Shown here: positions 7,949 through 16,153 of the stretch, in pieces
How the letters are laid out: each line of letters begins with the position of its first letter
Numbering within the stretch: position 1 is the stretch's first letter
Assembly: GCA_013364255.1 (NCBI GenBank)
Contig: CP054936.1
Span: 7,334,353 to 7,398,352 of the forward strand
Direction: 5' to 3'
Length of the DNA: 64,000 nucleotides
DNA from: Streptomyces seoulensis
Lineage (GTDB): Bacteria; Actinomycetota; Actinomycetes; Streptomycetales; Streptomycetaceae
Program-made: the position numbers and the translations under genes
Notes under the pieces: model-generated
The model's input: the letters and a program-made list of their open reading frames with translations, nothing else
Databases searched by the model: none
Told to the model about the DNA's origin: nothing

Positions 7949-8925
7949 GCGCGCGGCGGCAGACGCCCCTGGCGGAGACGATCAACGCGACGCTGGCCGA
8001 TCTGCTGGAGCGCGATCCGAGAGTGCTCCTGGTGGGCGAGGACATCGGCCGGCTGGGCGGAGTGTTCCGGGTCACCCGCGGCCTGCGGGAGCGGTTCGGC
8101 CGGGAGCGGGTGCGCGACTCGCTCCTCGCGGAGTCCACTATCGTCGGCCACGCCGTCGGTCTCGCCCTGTCCGGGCTGGTGCCGGTCTGCGAGATCCAGT
8201 TCGACGGCTTCACCTATCCCGCCGTCAACCAACTCGTCACGCAGGCCGGCCGGATGGTCAACCGCTGGAACGGGGACCTGCGGCTGAGCCTGGTGGTGCG
8301 CATCCCCTCGGGCGGCGGTGTCCGGGGGGTGGAACACCACAGCGAGTCGAACGAGGCCCTCTTCGCGCGGGTCCCCGGCATCTCGGTGGCGTATCCGTCC
8401 AGCGGCGAGGACGCCGACCAGATCCTGCGGCACGCGGTGGGGATGGGATCGCCGGTGGTGATCTACGAACCGATCCGGCTGTACTGGCGCCGCGGTCTGC
8501 CCGACCGCCTCGGCGGACCGGCCGTGCCGCCGACCTCGGCCCGGATCGTCCGCCGCGGCGCGGATGTGACGGTGGCGACCTTCGGGGCGATCACGAACGA
8601 CGTGCTCGCGGCGGCGCAGGCGCTCAGCCCGTCGGTCGAGACGGAGGTGGTGGACCTGCGCTGGCTGGCGCCGATCGACATGACGACCGTCCTGGAGTCG
8701 GTCGCCAGGACCGGCCGGCTGCTGGTCGTGCACGAGGCGACCAAGGACGTCGGCATCGGCGCCGAGGTGGCCGCGGCGGTCTCCGAGAGCGGCTTCGACT
8801 CCCTCAAGTGTGCGATCAGACGGTTGGCGCCGGAGCGACGCGACTATCCGCCGGCCGACTTCGAACGGGACTACCAGATCGGCGTCGAGCGGATCAAGGA
8901 AGAAGTGCTGGAGATGGTCAAGTGA
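7945..8925 (+). CDS. 2-oxoacid dehydrogenase E1 component, beta subunit
   Basis: The protein (326 residues) is the transketolase-like beta subunit pairing with the preceding alpha subunit. Family signatures are LLVGEDIGRLGGVFRVT, ESTIVGHAVGLA, VCEIQFDGFTYPAVNQL, HHSESNEALFARVPG, and a C-terminal domain with VDLRWLAPID and HEATKDVG. These resemble branched-chain 2-oxoacid and acetoin dehydrogenase E1 beta more than true transketolases. ATGA overlap with E1 alpha and GTGA overlap with the lipoyl gene imply coupled translation and a fixed stoichiometry. The 2-oxo acid substrate cannot be read from the sequence. Confidence 0.92.
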   Translation: MSARRQTPLAETINATLADLLERDPRVLLVGEDIGRLGGVFRVTRGLRERFGRERVRDSLLAESTIVGHAVGLALSGLVPVCEIQFDGFTYPAVNQLVTQAGRMVNRWNGDLRLSLVVRIPSGGGVRGVEHHSESNEALFARVPGISVAYPSSGEDADQILRHAVGMGSPVVIYEPIRLYWRRGLPDRLGGPAVPPTSARIVRRGADVTVATFGAITNDVLAAAQALSPSVETEVVDLRWLAPIDMTTVLESVARTGRLLVVHEATKDVGIGAEVAAAVSESGFDSLKCAIRRLAPERRDYPPADFERDYQIGVERIKEEVLEMVK

Positions 8926-9200
8926 GTTCGGCGGACATCGAGGGACGCGTCCCGGGTTTCGGACACGGGCTCGCCGAAGCGCTGCTCGTGGCCTGGGTCG
9001 CCCAGATCGGGGACCGGGTGGAGCGCGGCGACGTGATCGCGGAGGTCGAGACCGACAAGGCGAGCACGGAGATCGTCGCGGAGCGGTCCGGGCGGATCCT
9101 CGCCCACTGCGCGACCGCCGGAACGATCGTCAAGTCAGGTGAACTGCTGTACAGGCTGGCCGGTGACCGGCTGGACGGGGAGGATGTACGGGATGAGTGA
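8922..9200 (+). CDS. Stand-alone lipoyl (biotinyl/lipoyl-like) carrier domain
   Basis: This is a 92-residue protein consisting only of a lipoyl domain. The lipoylation motif is EVETDKAST, with the swinging-arm lysine in TDKA. The usual E2 parts, a peripheral-subunit-binding domain and a catalytic acyltransferase domain with HxxxDG, are absent. The acyl group loaded by E1 must therefore be passed on by another protein, most simply the neighbouring FabH-like enzyme or directly to the ACP. The GTG start at 8922 overlaps the E1 beta stop. It overlaps the ACP gene by eight bases. The protein must be lipoylated to act; the only ligase gene in this window is at 56934-57998. Confidence 0.93.
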   Translation: MSSADIEGRVPGFGHGLAEALLVAWVAQIGDRVERGDVIAEVETDKASTEIVAERSGRILAHCATAGTIVKSGELLYRLAGDRLDGEDVRDE

Positions 9201-9438
9201 CATCGAACGCCGGGTATCGGACATCATGCTGGCCAAGCTGCGGGTCCGCGAACCGTCGCTCAAGGACACGGACTTCGACAAGTCGATCTACGACCTCGAG
9301 CTCGACTCGCTCGACGTCGTCGAGCTCACCCAGATCCTGGAGCGCGAGCTGAAGGTCCAGGCCGATCGCCGGCAGATCGGCAGCTTCATGCTGCTGGAGG
9401 AGTTCCGGTCGTACTTCGTGCTGCTCGCGACCCGGTGA
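9193..9438 (+). CDS. Stand-alone acyl carrier protein
   Basis: This is an 81-residue acidic carrier protein with the phosphopantetheine attachment serine in LELDSLDVVEL and predicted four-helix ACP topology. It sits between the lipoyl carrier and a FabH-type ketosynthase, overlapping both. It probably carries the acyl unit generated by the E1 pair, or the extended product. Discrete ACPs of this kind hold unusual extender or starter units in several PKS pathways. The start is ATG at 9193, inside the end of the lipoyl gene. Confidence 0.93.
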   Translation: MSDIERRVSDIMLAKLRVREPSLKDTDFDKSIYDLELDSLDVVELTQILERELKVQADRRQIGSFMLLEEFRSYFVLLATR

Positions 9439-10361
9439 TGGCCGCGGGGATCATCGACATCGAGGCGCCGGAGGCGGGCATACCGGTCGACAACGCGTAC
9501 TTCGAGTCGATCGGGCTCACCGACGAGTGGATCAAGCGGCGCAGCGGCATCTCGACGCGCCGCTGGCTGACGGCGCGGACCCCGCTGGCAGAGGTCGCCG
9601 CCGATGCCTGCCGGCCGCTCGTGAGCCGCCACGGCGACCCGTCCACCGTCGACGCGCTGATCGTGGTCAGCACGTCGGTCCGGCAGCGGGTGCCCGGCAT
9701 CGCCCAGCAGGTCGCCACCGCGGCCGGGCTGCCCGCCTCGGTCCTGGCGTTCGACATGAACGCTGCCTGCTGCGGGTTCGTCTACGCCCTGACCACCGGT
9801 CTCTCGCTCTGCGACGCGGGCCGGGCCCGGTCGGTCGTGGTGTGCTCGGCCGAGGCCATGTCGACCATGGTGGACAAGACGGACCGGCAGACCGCCTGCA
9901 TCTTCGCGGACGGCGTCGCGGCCGTCCTCCTCGGCGCACGTGAGGAGTTCGCGCCCGCCACCCACCTGGCCGGGGGCGACGGTACCCAGAAAACCCTGAT
10001 GTGCGAGACCGATGGCGGCGGGATCCACCTGGAGGGCGCCGCCGTGTACGACCGGGCGGTGCGGCGCATGACCGAGATCGCGGAGCGGCTGTGCGCATGG
10101 GACCCGCGCCCCTCGGTCCTGGTCGGACACCAGGCCAACGGCCGCATCCTGGAACAGGTCCGGGCCTTCACCGCCCCGCTGGACGTGCCCTTCATCAATC
10201 GGATCGAGCACCTCGGCAACACCTCGTCCGCCTCGATCCCCCTGGCGTTCGGCAGCGCGCTGCGCGACGCCTCGGTGCCGCCGCGGGGCCGGCTGGGCGC
10301 CGTCGCGTACGGGGCCGGCGAGGCCTGGGGTGGGGTCTCGGTGAGTTACGGCATCGGCTGA
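9438..10361 (+). CDS. FabH-like 3-oxoacyl-ACP synthase III
   Basis: This 307-residue thiolase-fold protein has a complete KAS III triad: Cys111 in DMNAACCGF, the His in GHQANGRIL and the Asn in GNTSSAS. It should accept an acyl group on Cys111 and either condense it with a malonyl-ACP or transfer it. Here the donor would be the lipoyl-bound or ACP-bound acyl group and the partner the adjacent ACP. The gene starts with ATG at 9438 in a TGATG overlap with the ACP stop; GTG at 9435 in the same frame is an alternative. No dedicated ketoreductase or dehydratase follows, only an MDR reductase, so the final structure of the unit is open. Confidence 0.92.
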   Translation: MAAGIIDIEAPEAGIPVDNAYFESIGLTDEWIKRRSGISTRRWLTARTPLAEVAADACRPLVSRHGDPSTVDALIVVSTSVRQRVPGIAQQVATAAGLPASVLAFDMNAACCGFVYALTTGLSLCDAGRARSVVVCSAEAMSTMVDKTDRQTACIFADGVAAVLLGAREEFAPATHLAGGDGTQKTLMCETDGGGIHLEGAAVYDRAVRRMTEIAERLCAWDPRPSVLVGHQANGRILEQVRAFTAPLDVPFINRIEHLGNTSSASIPLAFGSALRDASVPPRGRLGAVAYGAGEAWGGVSVSYGIG

Positions 10362-10418
10362 CAGCCGCTGTCCCACCGCTATTTTCGGGAGGTCGTCATC
10401 CACTCGCCAGACGCCTGG

Positions 10419-11570
10419 GTGCTCCGGGCCGGGGAGACCGGCGCTCCGTCGGCCGACGGGGACGGCTGCGCGCTGCGCCGCGAGGTCTTCCCCTTCGGAC
10501 CGCTGGAAGCCGGTGAGGTACTGGTGGAGCCGGTCCTCGGCTCCTGGGAAGCCAACATCGAGCACGCGCTCGCCCGTTCGCCGATCGACATCTGCCGAAG
10601 CCGCGGCGAGCAGGCGGTGGTCGTCGGCAATCTGGGCGTGGTGCGGGTCCTCAAAACCCATTCGGCCGGCCCGGGGAAGAGACTCCGGGAGGGTGATCTG
10701 TGCCTGCTCATGCCGTTCGGCGTGACCGACCCCTACGGGTACGCGGAGCTGGCCTACGGATACGACGCACCGCACACCATCGGCCTCATGGCGAGACTGT
10801 CGAAGATCGACGAGCGCCTGCTGCTGCCGATCCCCGCGGACACCGCCTACTCCCTGGAACAGTGGGCGACCTACGGCCGGTATTTCACAGCGTGGGACAA
10901 TTGGCAGCGTGCTCTGGGCTGTTGGCGTACGCAGATCCCCGATGACGACCCGGGGAACCATCTGGTGTTCGGCTGGGGCGGCGGGGTCGCCTTCGCTGAG
11001 CTGCTGCTCGCCCGGCGCGCCGGATTCCGGGTGGCGATGACCGCGGGTTCGGACGAGCGGCTGGCCTTCCTGCGGGACAACGGCATCACCCCGGTCGACC
11101 GGCGGAAGTTTCCCGATCTCTCACTGCCGGGCGGAAGGGGCGCGCCGTCCCCGGAGGTCCACCGCCGGCACCGCGCCTCGCAGGCCGGCTTCCTGGAGCT
11201 GGTGGCGGAACTCAGTGACGGGAAGGGCGTCGCGATCTTCGTGGACAACATCGGCGAGCCGCTCTACGGCGTGACCGTGCCCGCGCTGTCCCGGCAGGGA
11301 GTGATCACCACCTGCGGCTGGAAGGCGGGCATGCGGCTGACGAGTCTGCGCGGCGCGGAGTGCATCAACCGCCACATCCACGTGCACACGCACGTCTGGC
11401 GCCTCCAGGACTCGCCGCACATCCGCGACGTCCAGGAGTCCAGCGGCTGGATGGCGCCCGCCGGATCCACCGTCGTCTACGACTTCGACCGCATTCCGGA
11501 GCTGGCCGACGACTACGCACACGGCAGGATCGGCTCATATTTCCCGCTGTACCGGGTGAACCCGGTGTAA
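10419..11570 (+). CDS. MDR-superfamily reductase (alcohol dehydrogenase / crotonyl-CoA-reductase-like)
   Basis: This protein of about 383 residues is a medium-chain dehydrogenase/reductase. An N-terminal GroES-like half is followed by a Rossmann half with the nucleotide loop VFGWGGGVAFAE and the late motif GVITTCGWKAGM. No structural or catalytic zinc cysteine set is visible, which favours the enoyl reductase or carboxylase/reductase branch over zinc alcohol dehydrogenases, although the typical crotonyl-CoA carboxylase/reductase signatures are poorly kept. GTG at 10419 is the first normal start, but coding-like sequence (HSPDAWVLRAG) extends upstream toward a GGGAGG at 10387-10392, so a non-canonical start near 10398 is possible. 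It probably finishes the unit built by the preceding five genes. Confidence 0.75.
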   Translation: MLRAGETGAPSADGDGCALRREVFPFGPLEAGEVLVEPVLGSWEANIEHALARSPIDICRSRGEQAVVVGNLGVVRVLKTHSAGPGKRLREGDLCLLMPFGVTDPYGYAELAYGYDAPHTIGLMARLSKIDERLLLPIPADTAYSLEQWATYGRYFTAWDNWQRALGCWRTQIPDDDPGNHLVFGWGGGVAFAELLLARRAGFRVAMTAGSDERLAFLRDNGITPVDRRKFPDLSLPGGRGAPSPEVHRRHRASQAGFLELVAELSDGKGVAIFVDNIGEPLYGVTVPALSRQGVITTCGWKAGMRLTSLRGAECINRHIHVHTHVWRLQDSPHIRDVQESSGWMAPAGSTVVYDFDRIPELADDYAHGRIGSYFPLYRVNPV

Positions 11571-11596
11571 CGGACGGACGAACGGAGAGCAGGGCC

Positions 11597-14359
11597 ATGG
11601 GGGAAACACGGGGGATGATCGAACGGGAAGCGGCCCTTTCGACGCTGCGGAGACTGTTCGCCGAGTCTCTGGTCGGAAAGGGCCAAGTGGCCGTCGTACA
11701 AGGGCCGCTGGGGAGCGGCAAGAGCAAGCTGATGCACGGTTTCCTGGAAACCGTCGAGGACTTCCCGGCGCTCGTGCTCAGTGCCACGGCGTCCCGCTGG
11801 GAGAGCACCCTGCCTTTCGGGGTCCTGTCCCAGCTCTTCCAGAACAGCCGGATCCCGCACTCCGTCCGGGCCGATCTGAACCAGATCTTCATCGCCCTGA
11901 CGGAGCGGGAGCAGAGCCTCGATCCGGAGTCGGCCGATCTCTTCCCGATCGACATGTTCGCGGATCTCCACAAGACGCTGCTGGCTCTGACCGATCTGAC
12001 GGAGCGCGGTCCGCTGGTGATCGGCGTCGACAACCTGCACTACATCGACGGGCCGTCCCTGCGCTGGCTCGCCTACGTCCTGCCCCGGCTGCGCTTCGCC
12101 CGCGCACTCGTGGTCCTGACCGACGACGCCGCGCGCGGTCCGGCCGACTCCTTCCTGCGGTGCGAGCTGCTCCAGCAGCCCCACGTCCAGCGGATCGCGG
12201 TGGGTCCGCTGACACCGGAGGGCGTGGCGCGCCTGATAGCGAGGGATCTCGGCGACGGGGCGGCCTCCCGGCTCGGCGACGAGTTCGCGGCGGTGAGCGG
12301 CGGCAACCTGCTGGTGCTGAGGCAGCTGATCGGGGACGCGTGTTCCGGCGCCGAGGAGTACGGCCAGGGGTACAGCGCCGCCCTCCGCAGCTGTCTGAAC
12401 CACAGCGACCCGGCGGCGCTCATGGTCGTGCGGGCCGTCGCGGTGCTCGGCGCCGGCGCGGCCCCGGCCGAGCTGGCACGGCTGGCCGACGCCGAGGAGT
12501 GGGAGGTCAATCGCGCACTGCGCTCGCTGAACGACGCGAGGCTCCTCGACGGCACCGCGTTCCGGCATCCGACGGCGGCGTCCGACGTGCTGGACGACAT
12601 GTCGGTGGCGGAGCGCTCCGACCTCCACACGCGGGCGGCCGCCCTCCTGCACGGCGTGGGCGCGCCGACGGTCGCCATCGCCGGACAACTGATCAGCGCC
12701 GACCGCGCCGCCCAGCCCTGGGCCGTGGACGTGCTGCTGGCCGCGACGCGCGAGTCGCTGACGGCCAACGGGGTCCGCACCGCGGCCGAGTACCTGGGCC
12801 TCGCCGAGCGGACCGCCGTCGGCGCCCCGGCCCGCGCCGCGATCCGGGTGCAGCTCAGCCGGATCGGCTGGCAGCTGGACCCGGCCTCGGCGTCCCGCAG
12901 CCTTCCCGCCGTGAGCGCGGACGCTGCGGCCGAACACCTGACGCCGTGCGACGTGGTCGAACTGATCTGGGAGCTTTCCTGGTACGGCGAGGTCGGCGCG
13001 GTGGCCGACGTGCTCGACGGGCTGCGCAGCCGCCGGCAGGGACCGCACGGCGTCGGCGCGGAGGACGCGCAGGGCGTCCTCTCCTGGCTGGCCTGCCTCT
13101 ACCCGTCCTACGGCTCCGCGCGCAGGCCCGTGGCCGCCGGTCCCGGCGACAGCGGCGGCGCGTGCCGGCTGGCCCCGTGGCTGACGGCGGGCTCACTGGC
13201 CGGCGGCTTCCTGCGGGGCAGGTCCGAGGACGTCGCCGGCCAGGCCGAGCAGGCCCTGGAGAACGTGATACTCGAGAACGACTCCCTGTGGAGCGGGGAG
13301 GTCGCCCTGCTCGCCCTCCTCGTCCTGGTGTACACCGACGAGCTCGACGCGGCGGCCGCCCACTGCGACCGTCTGCTGGCGGAGGCCGGCGTCCGGCACG
13401 CGCCGGCCTGGCAGGCGGTGTTCACCGCGGTGCGGGCCGAGATCGCCCTGCGCCAGGGGAACCTGAAGACCGCCGCCCGCGAGGCGCAGGCCGCTCTGGA
13501 CCTCGTTCCGGCCCAGGGCTGGGGCGTCGCGCTCGGACTGCCGCTGGGCTGCCTGATCCTGGCACACGTGCGCATGGGCAGGCTCGACGTGGCCGCGAAG
13601 TACGTCGCCCAGGGCTTCCCCGGCACGATGCTCCAGAGCCGCTACGGGTTGCACTACCTCTACGCCCGCGGGCACTACCGGCTGGCGAGCGGCCACGCCC
13701 AGTCGGCCCTGGCGGACTTCCTGGCCTGCGGCGAGCTGATGGACTGCTGGGAGATCTACGGCAGCGGGCCCGTACCGTGGCGGACGAGCGCCGCCGAGGC
13801 ATGGCTCAAGCTCGGCAACCAGGACCAGGCGAAGCACCTGGTGCGGGACCAGCTCAGCAGGCTCCCTCCGGGCAGCGCCCGTGTCCGCGGACATTCCCTG
13901 CGCCTGCTGGCGGCCGCCAGCAGCTCCCCGCAGCGTCCGCAGCTGCTCGAAGAGGCGGTGGACCTGCTGCACGACTGCGGCGACAGGTTCGAGCTGGCCC
14001 TCGCCCTGATCGATCTGAGCCACGCCTTCCAGAAGGCCGGCGACCTGCGGGGCGCCAGGCGTCTGGCGCGCCGGGCGTGGCACGCGGCGAAGGCCATCGG
14101 CGCGGAGTCGCTCTGTGCCCGGGTCGCCCCCGAGTACCGCGAGAAGCACCCGGTGACCGCGCCGAAGAAGAACCCGAAGGCCCTGTCGGCGCTCTCCAAG
14201 CAGGAGCGGCGCGTGGCCATGCTGGCCTCGGAGGGCTACACCAACCAGGAGATCGCCGATCAGCTGTTCATCACGAAGAGCACGGTGGAGCAGCACCTCA
14301 CCCGGGTGTTCCGCAAGCTCAACGTGCAGCGGCGCCAGGAGCTGAGCCAGTCCGCGTGA
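11597..14359 (+). CDS. LuxR-family LAL transcriptional regulator (cluster activator)
   Basis: This 920-residue protein has the LAL layout. A P-loop ATPase with Walker A GPLGSGKS lies near residues 36-43 and Walker B-like LVIGVDNLH near 135. A long TPR-like middle follows, and a C-terminal LuxR helix-turn-helix runs from LSKQERRVAMLASEG to STVEQHLTRVFRKLNV. LAL proteins are usual pathway-specific activators of macrolide and ansamycin clusters and bind promoter palindromes containing CTxGGG. The gene follows the reductase after 26 bases and starts at ATG 11597, preceded by GGAGAG at 11584-11589. Start-proximal TTA codons are not seen. Confidence 0.93.
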   Translation: MGETRGMIEREAALSTLRRLFAESLVGKGQVAVVQGPLGSGKSKLMHGFLETVEDFPALVLSATASRWESTLPFGVLSQLFQNSRIPHSVRADLNQIFIALTEREQSLDPESADLFPIDMFADLHKTLLALTDLTERGPLVIGVDNLHYIDGPSLRWLAYVLPRLRFARALVVLTDDAARGPADSFLRCELLQQPHVQRIAVGPLTPEGVARLIARDLGDGAASRLGDEFAAVSGGNLLVLRQLIGDACSGAEEYGQGYSAALRSCLNHSDPAALMVVRAVAVLGAGAAPAELARLADAEEWEVNRALRSLNDARLLDGTAFRHPTAASDVLDDMSVAERSDLHTRAAALLHGVGAPTVAIAGQLISADRAAQPWAVDVLLAATRESLTANGVRTAAEYLGLAERTAVGAPARAAIRVQLSRIGWQLDPASASRSLPAVSADAAAEHLTPCDVVELIWELSWYGEVGAVADVLDGLRSRRQGPHGVGAEDAQGVLSWLACLYPSYGSARRPVAAGPGDSGGACRLAPWLTAGSLAGGFLRGRSEDVAGQAEQALENVILENDSLWSGEVALLALLVLVYTDELDAAAAHCDRLLAEAGVRHAPAWQAVFTAVRAEIALRQGNLKTAAREAQAALDLVPAQGWGVALGLPLGCLILAHVRMGRLDVAAKYVAQGFPGTMLQSRYGLHYLYARGHYRLASGHAQSALADFLACGELMDCWEIYGSGPVPWRTSAAEAWLKLGNQDQAKHLVRDQLSRLPPGSARVRGHSLRLLAAASSSPQRPQLLEEAVDLLHDCGDRFELALALIDLSHAFQKAGDLRGARRLARRAWHAAKAIGAESLCARVAPEYREKHPVTAPKKNPKALSALSKQERRVAMLASEGYTNQEIADQLFITKSTVEQHLTRVFRKLNVQRRQELSQSA

Positions 14360-14372
14360 GCCCTGCCGGCGG

Positions 14373-14462
14373 GCGGGACGCCGGAGCCGGCGTCCCGCGC
14401 CCCGCACGCGTCCCGCGGGGCGCGACCGCCGTCCGGGCCGGCCGTGCCGCCGGCCGGGACGG
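14373..14462. terminator. Two strong hairpins between convergent LAL and nitroreductase genes
   Basis: The first hairpin has perfect 12-base arms at 14373-14384 and 14387-14398. The second has arms at 14429-14442 and 14449-14462, pairing at 13 of 14 positions around a six-base loop. They fill the gap between two convergent genes, and each could stop transcription in one direction. Confidence 0.7.
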
Positions 14463-14474
14463 CGCCGGGCCAGG

Positions 14475-15110
14475 TCAGATCAGTCGGACGGTCTGCTCGT
14501 ACTCGAGGCGCGGCAGCCGTGCCGCCCAGGCGTCCTCGGCGGGCGTGCCGATGTTGACCACGAGGATGGAACGCCAGCGGCCGTCGGGGAAGAACTCCTC
14601 GTCCACGCCCTTGGCGTCGAAGCCCTTCATCGGGCCGGCGGCCAGGCCGACCGCACGGACCGCCAGCAGGAAGTAGGCCGCCTGCAGCGCGGAGTTGAAC
14701 GACGCGTTCTCCTCACGCAGTGCGGGGTTGGCCTCGAAGGCGTCCTTCAGCTGGGGAATGGCCGGGAACAGCGTCGGCAGGTACTCGGTGAACCCGGTGT
14801 CCATCGCCAGCACCGCGACGACCGGGGCCGAGGCGCTCTTGGGCTGGTTCGGCGGCGCGAGCAGGGGCAGCAGCCGCTCTTTGGCCTCCGGGGTGCGGAC
14901 GTACAGGACACGCAGCGGGTTGACGTTGCTGGCCGTCGGCGCCCACTTGAAGAGGTCCCAGACGGCGCGCAGTTGCTCGTCGCTGACCGGGTCGTCGGTG
15001 AACTTGAAGGCGGTGCGCGCTTCGGTGAAGAGCAGCTCCCGGGCCTCGGGAGACAGGGCGTAGGGGGAGGGGAGACCGGTGGGGGCAGCGGTGTCGGTCG
15101 ACATGGCCAT
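14475..15110 (-). CDS. Nitroreductase-family flavoenzyme, RutE/malonic semialdehyde reductase-like
   Basis: The protein (211 residues) belongs to the FMN-dependent nitroreductase superfamily, in the branch that includes RutE/HadB malonic semialdehyde reductases. Typical motifs are WAPTASNVNPLRVLYV near the FMN site, AAYFLLAVRAVGLAAGPM and the C-terminal DGRWRSILVVNIG. The chemistry would be NAD(P)H-dependent reduction of a carbonyl, nitro or quinone group. As the last gene of a three-gene minus-strand set with a RifI-like dehydrogenase and a thioesterase, it may reduce an ansamycin quinone, but this is inference. ATG at 15104 is an equally possible start. Confidence 0.85.
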   Translation of the reverse strand: MAMSTDTAAPTGLPSPYALSPEARELLFTEARTAFKFTDDPVSDEQLRAVWDLFKWAPTASNVNPLRVLYVRTPEAKERLLPLLAPPNQPKSASAPVVAVLAMDTGFTEYLPTLFPAIPQLKDAFEANPALREENASFNSALQAAYFLLAVRAVGLAAGPMKGFDAKGVDEEFFPDGRWRSILVVNIGTPAEDAWAARLPRLEYEQTVRLI

Positions 15111-15197
15111 CCGTTCTGTGTCTGGGGGTGGGGGCGGAACGTGGACGCTCCCAGCGGCCGGGCGGCGCGAACACGCGCCTGGGCCACGGGGGCGCCG

Positions 15198-16055
15198 TCA
15201 GTCGAAGGCGTGGCCCCGCGCGTCCGGGAGCCGGGCGTCGCCGAGCCGGAAGAAGGTTCTGTACAGGTCGAGTTGGCTGGTGAGCATGGGGGAGCCGGGA
15301 TGCACGGGGTGGCCCCTCTCGGCGGCCGCCCGCAGCAGTGCCGTCTCCTTCGGACGCATGACGATGTCCGCCACGACGGCCCCGGGCGCGAGCCGTGCCA
15401 CGTCGAAGGGGAGCGGGTCGGCCGGGCGCAGCCCGAGGGGCGTGGCGTTGACCGCGAGGTCCGCGGCCTCCAGCCGGGGCGCCGTGCTCCACGACACCCG
15501 GCCCGGGAAGCGCGGCGCCAACCGGTGCGCCACTTCGGCCAGTCGGGCCTCGTCGCGGTCGCACAGCTCCAGGTGCGCGACGCCCTCGGTGAGCAGTGCG
15601 GCGGCCACCGCGCTGCCCGCGCCGCCGGCCCCGACGAGCGCGACCCGCCGGCCCGCGGGGTCGATGCCCGCGGCGCGCAGCCCCCGGACGAAGCCGGCGC
15701 CGTCGAAGTTCTCGGCGGTCCAGCTCCCGTCGGGCTCGCGGCGCAGCGCGTTGGCGCTGCCCGCCAGGGTGGCCGCCTCGCTCACCGCGTCCGCGTAGCG
15801 GCACACGTCCACCTTGTGCGGAATGGTGACGAGCAGACCGTCGAGGTTGCCGATCCGCTGCAACCCGCGGACCACCTCACCGAGGTCCCCCGGCGCGACC
15901 AGCACCGGGAACAGCACCGCGTCCGAGTCGAGTTCGGCGAAGAGCCGGTTCATCATCCCGGGGGCCCGCACCTGGGAGACGGGGTGGCCGAGGACGGCGT
16001 AGAGCCGGGTCGATCCTCCGATGACCGGCATCGGCGCCGACGACTGAACCGTCAC
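15198..16055 (-). CDS. Shikimate/aminoquinate dehydrogenase family (RifI-like)
   Basis: This 285-residue AroE-fold enzyme has the catalytic Lys in LLVTIPHKVD, the catalytic Asp in ENFDGAGF and the NADP loop LVGAGGAGSAV. The substrate-binding motif, usually HSKSP in housekeeping AroE, reads SQVRAP here. That suggests a non-standard substrate, as in the RifI aminoquinate/aminoshikimate branch of AHBA biosynthesis. Its place inside an ansamycin cluster supports this. GTG at 16055 is chosen because GGGGAG lies five bases upstream; GTG at 16070 is the outer alternative. It probably forms an operon with the genes on either side. Confidence 0.88.
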   Translation of the reverse strand: MTVQSSAPMPVIGGSTRLYAVLGHPVSQVRAPGMMNRLFAELDSDAVLFPVLVAPGDLGEVVRGLQRIGNLDGLLVTIPHKVDVCRYADAVSEAATLAGSANALRREPDGSWTAENFDGAGFVRGLRAAGIDPAGRRVALVGAGGAGSAVAAALLTEGVAHLELCDRDEARLAEVAHRLAPRFPGRVSWSTAPRLEAADLAVNATPLGLRPADPLPFDVARLAPGAVVADIVMRPKETALLRAAAERGHPVHPGSPMLTSQLDLYRTFFRLGDARLPDARGHAFD

Positions 16056-16153
16056 TCCGTCTCCCCGCACTGGACATGGCCCTCCTGGACCGTGGATCGT
16101 AGCCGAGTCGCCCGAACAGGTACAGGAACGCCAGCGCTTGACGGAACGTCAGG

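Noticed and set aside
7040..8925. E1 pair as a split transketolase for the kanosamine/aminoshikimate route
   Set aside because: Motifs such as PSYREHAVALTRG and the E1 beta signatures fit 2-oxoacid dehydrogenases, and a lipoyl protein follows directly.
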